Below, in pieces: positions 62,815 through 64,000 of a stretch of 64,000 nucleotides of DNA (position 1 is its first letter; each line of letters starts with the position of its first letter). The translations under genes were made by a program, and so were the position numbers. The notes below the pieces were generated by a model. The model was not told where the DNA came from, searched no databases, and saw only the letters and a list, made by a program, of their open reading frames with translations. The stretch is from Leptospira sanjuanensis (GTDB taxonomy: Bacteria > Spirochaetota > Leptospiria > Leptospirales > Leptospiraceae): positions 620,001-684,000 of the forward strand of contig NZ_JAIZBH010000001.1 of NCBI RefSeq assembly GCF_022267375.1. Direction: 5' to 3'.

Positions 62815-62840
62815 CGACTCTTTGATGTATCAAAGAGTCG
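62815..62840. terminator. hairpin, possible terminator
   Basis: A perfect 12-bp stem (CGACTCTTTGAT and complement) with a GT loop, 138 bp after the last gene and 122 bp before the cassette-leading element. There is no T-tract, so its function is uncertain. Confidence 0.5.
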
Positions 62841-62962
62841 GTTCCTGACTCAGTAACTTTCCTTTCATTTTTTCTTCAAACTTTCAACGGCTAACGCTAA
62901 AGACATTCCGACTGCACAGGCTGTGCGAAGCAATCAACTGCTGAAAGAAGAACAAGCTATCC

Positions 62963-63092
62963 CGCGAGAGCGATCGTAGCGTAAATCCGGCATTGCACCA
63001 TCGAGTAATACGCTGTTCTTTTTCTTTCTTTGGACTTGATGGTGCGATGCTGATTGAAGCGGAGAGCGCGTTTCGCGAAGCGAACTCGCCCC
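62963..63092. repeat. cassette-leading hairpin element, copy B
   Basis: The same order as copy A at 21026: GCGAGAGCGATCGTAGCG, an inverted repeat (GCATTGCACCATC at 62990-63002 with its complement at 63038-63050, one mismatch), ATTGAAGCGGAGAGCGCG at 63053, and CTCGCC just before the junction at 63093. The arm sequences differ from copy A while the pairing is kept. Confidence 0.7.
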
Positions 63093-64000
63093 AAGCGGCA
63101 GCTATACCGCGAACGCGAGCTATGACGTGAACAAGGCAGGTGGCAAATCTTGGGCGAACGGAAGTGTTAACGTATCTGCGAGTAGAGAAGGTCACTCGAG
63201 TTTAGCGTTGTCTTACAACCACGACGGAAACACGGCGATTCCTCAGAGACTTCGCGGAGGTGGAGCGACGCTTGACTTAGGTAACGACGGTGTATTGGGT
63301 TTTAGCATCCAGGGACTGAAAGGGGCTACGATCGGTAATGTGAGCTACAACACGAACAGTCATGGTTGGGAACAGGCGACTTTGAACCAGAATTTCCAGA
63401 ACGAATATCTTCAAGGTGTGACAGCTGAGAACTCTGCCTACAACCACGAGAAGGCTCAGATGGAGATCTTGCGTACGGAGCTGAGTATTGCGACGAAGAT
63501 GGAGAAACCGTTGTTTACGCAAGCAGATGTGGACAAGTATTTACCTAAAAACAAGGACGGCAGCATCGACGTAGAGAATGCACAGCCTGAGAAGTTGTTA
63601 GAGAAATGGAACGCGCACAAGGAAGCGATGTCCCAAACGCCTGAGGGCTTGCAGAAGTGGAAGGACGATGTAACGAGAGCCGGAGAAAGATCGGGGATTG
63701 AGATCCGCTTCAACGACGGTAAGAGTGCAACGAGCACTTTCGGTAAGTTTGTAACGGGAATGTTCGGAGATATTGCCCAGAGTTTCGGTATTGCGAACGA
63801 CGGAAGCAAGATGGTGGACAAGGCGGGCGTATTTCATTTAGACACGTGTTTTCGCGGAGACGTCCCGGTATTGCGTTTGAAACACAAAGAAAACGGAATA
63901 TACGGGAATGTTAAATCACCCGAGTTTAGTTCCGAGGACTACGAGCTAATTGCGATCGAAGAGGTAAAGATCGGGGACGTAGTTCAGTCCTGGAACGAAA
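63093..64000 (+). CDS. displaced C-terminal cassette with Hint domain (runs off window)
   Basis: A frame-preserving copy of 55524-56431 that begins directly after the hairpin element. The frame is open back to 63058, but I see no credible start codon or ribosome site, so this is a carrier-less cassette. It encodes the last beta-repeat segment (SYTANASYDVNKAGGK, LSYNHDGNTAIPQR) and enters the Hint domain (DTCFRGDVPVLR, IEEVKIGDVV) at the window edge. A different tail domain and partner gene would be expected beyond 64000. Confidence 0.75.

Overview
The window looks like chromosomal DNA of a Leptospira species, most likely of the pathogenic clade; the exact species cannot be read from the sequence. 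The reasons are two members of the very large Leptospira-restricted family that I take to be TIGR04388, a DUF1554 lipoprotein, spirochaete-style lipoboxes, an endogenous leuCD pair with a divergent LysR gene, and a typical Leptospira mix of single-gene metabolic units. No rRNA, tRNA or CRISPR array was seen.

Layout. 1-9 kb is ordinary housekeeping: the end of an alpha/beta hydrolase, an unknown gene, birA-coaX, a DUF1554 lipoprotein, a thioesterase-thiolase operon with a divergent TetR gene and a palindromic operator, msrB, and a lipase-like hydrolase. 9.4-12.5 kb holds two tandem copies of an unfamiliar two-gene module: a seven-helix membrane protein followed tail-to-tail (8-9 bp overlap) by an XRE-type regulator. 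12.8-25.4 kb is an accessory island built on a 2,210-residue secreted giant protein with a variable C-terminus. It is followed by an exported LRR protein, a displaced C-terminal cassette (HEXXH type) with its own lipoprotein partner, an IS remnant, and a third broken cassette with a membrane partner. 25.5-27.6 kb encodes two overlapping membrane proteins. 28-49 kb is mostly core: an RRM protein, two acetyltransferases, a fatty acid desaturase, a second TetR/thioesterase pair with two operators, twin HEXXH lipoproteins, LysR-leuC-leuD, lpxD, an EamA transporter, a glutathione peroxidase, a ChaN-like protein, a class A PBP with an N-terminal zinc ribbon, and a TPR-like protein. 50.2-64 kb is a second island: a roughly 3,320-residue giant protein ending in a Hint autoprocessing domain and a C39-like peptidase domain, then a partner with a discoidin-like domain, small exported proteins, and at the right edge a displaced copy of the giant's Hint-containing region.

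How it fits together. The two islands have the architecture of a polymorphic toxin system: a conserved exported carrier, a sharp conserved boundary, a swappable C-terminal domain, a small downstream gene overlapping the stop codon, and promoterless displaced cassettes that repeat the last conserved carrier segment. Every candidate partner carries a signal peptide, lipobox or membrane helices, which suggests that the toxins would act in the cell envelope. Both displaced cassettes start directly after the same roughly 130-147 bp element with an internal inverted repeat. That element is the most unusual non-coding feature here. The 7TM/XRE modules just upstream of the first island are a second candidate for an undescribed system and could be its regulators, although only proximity supports this.
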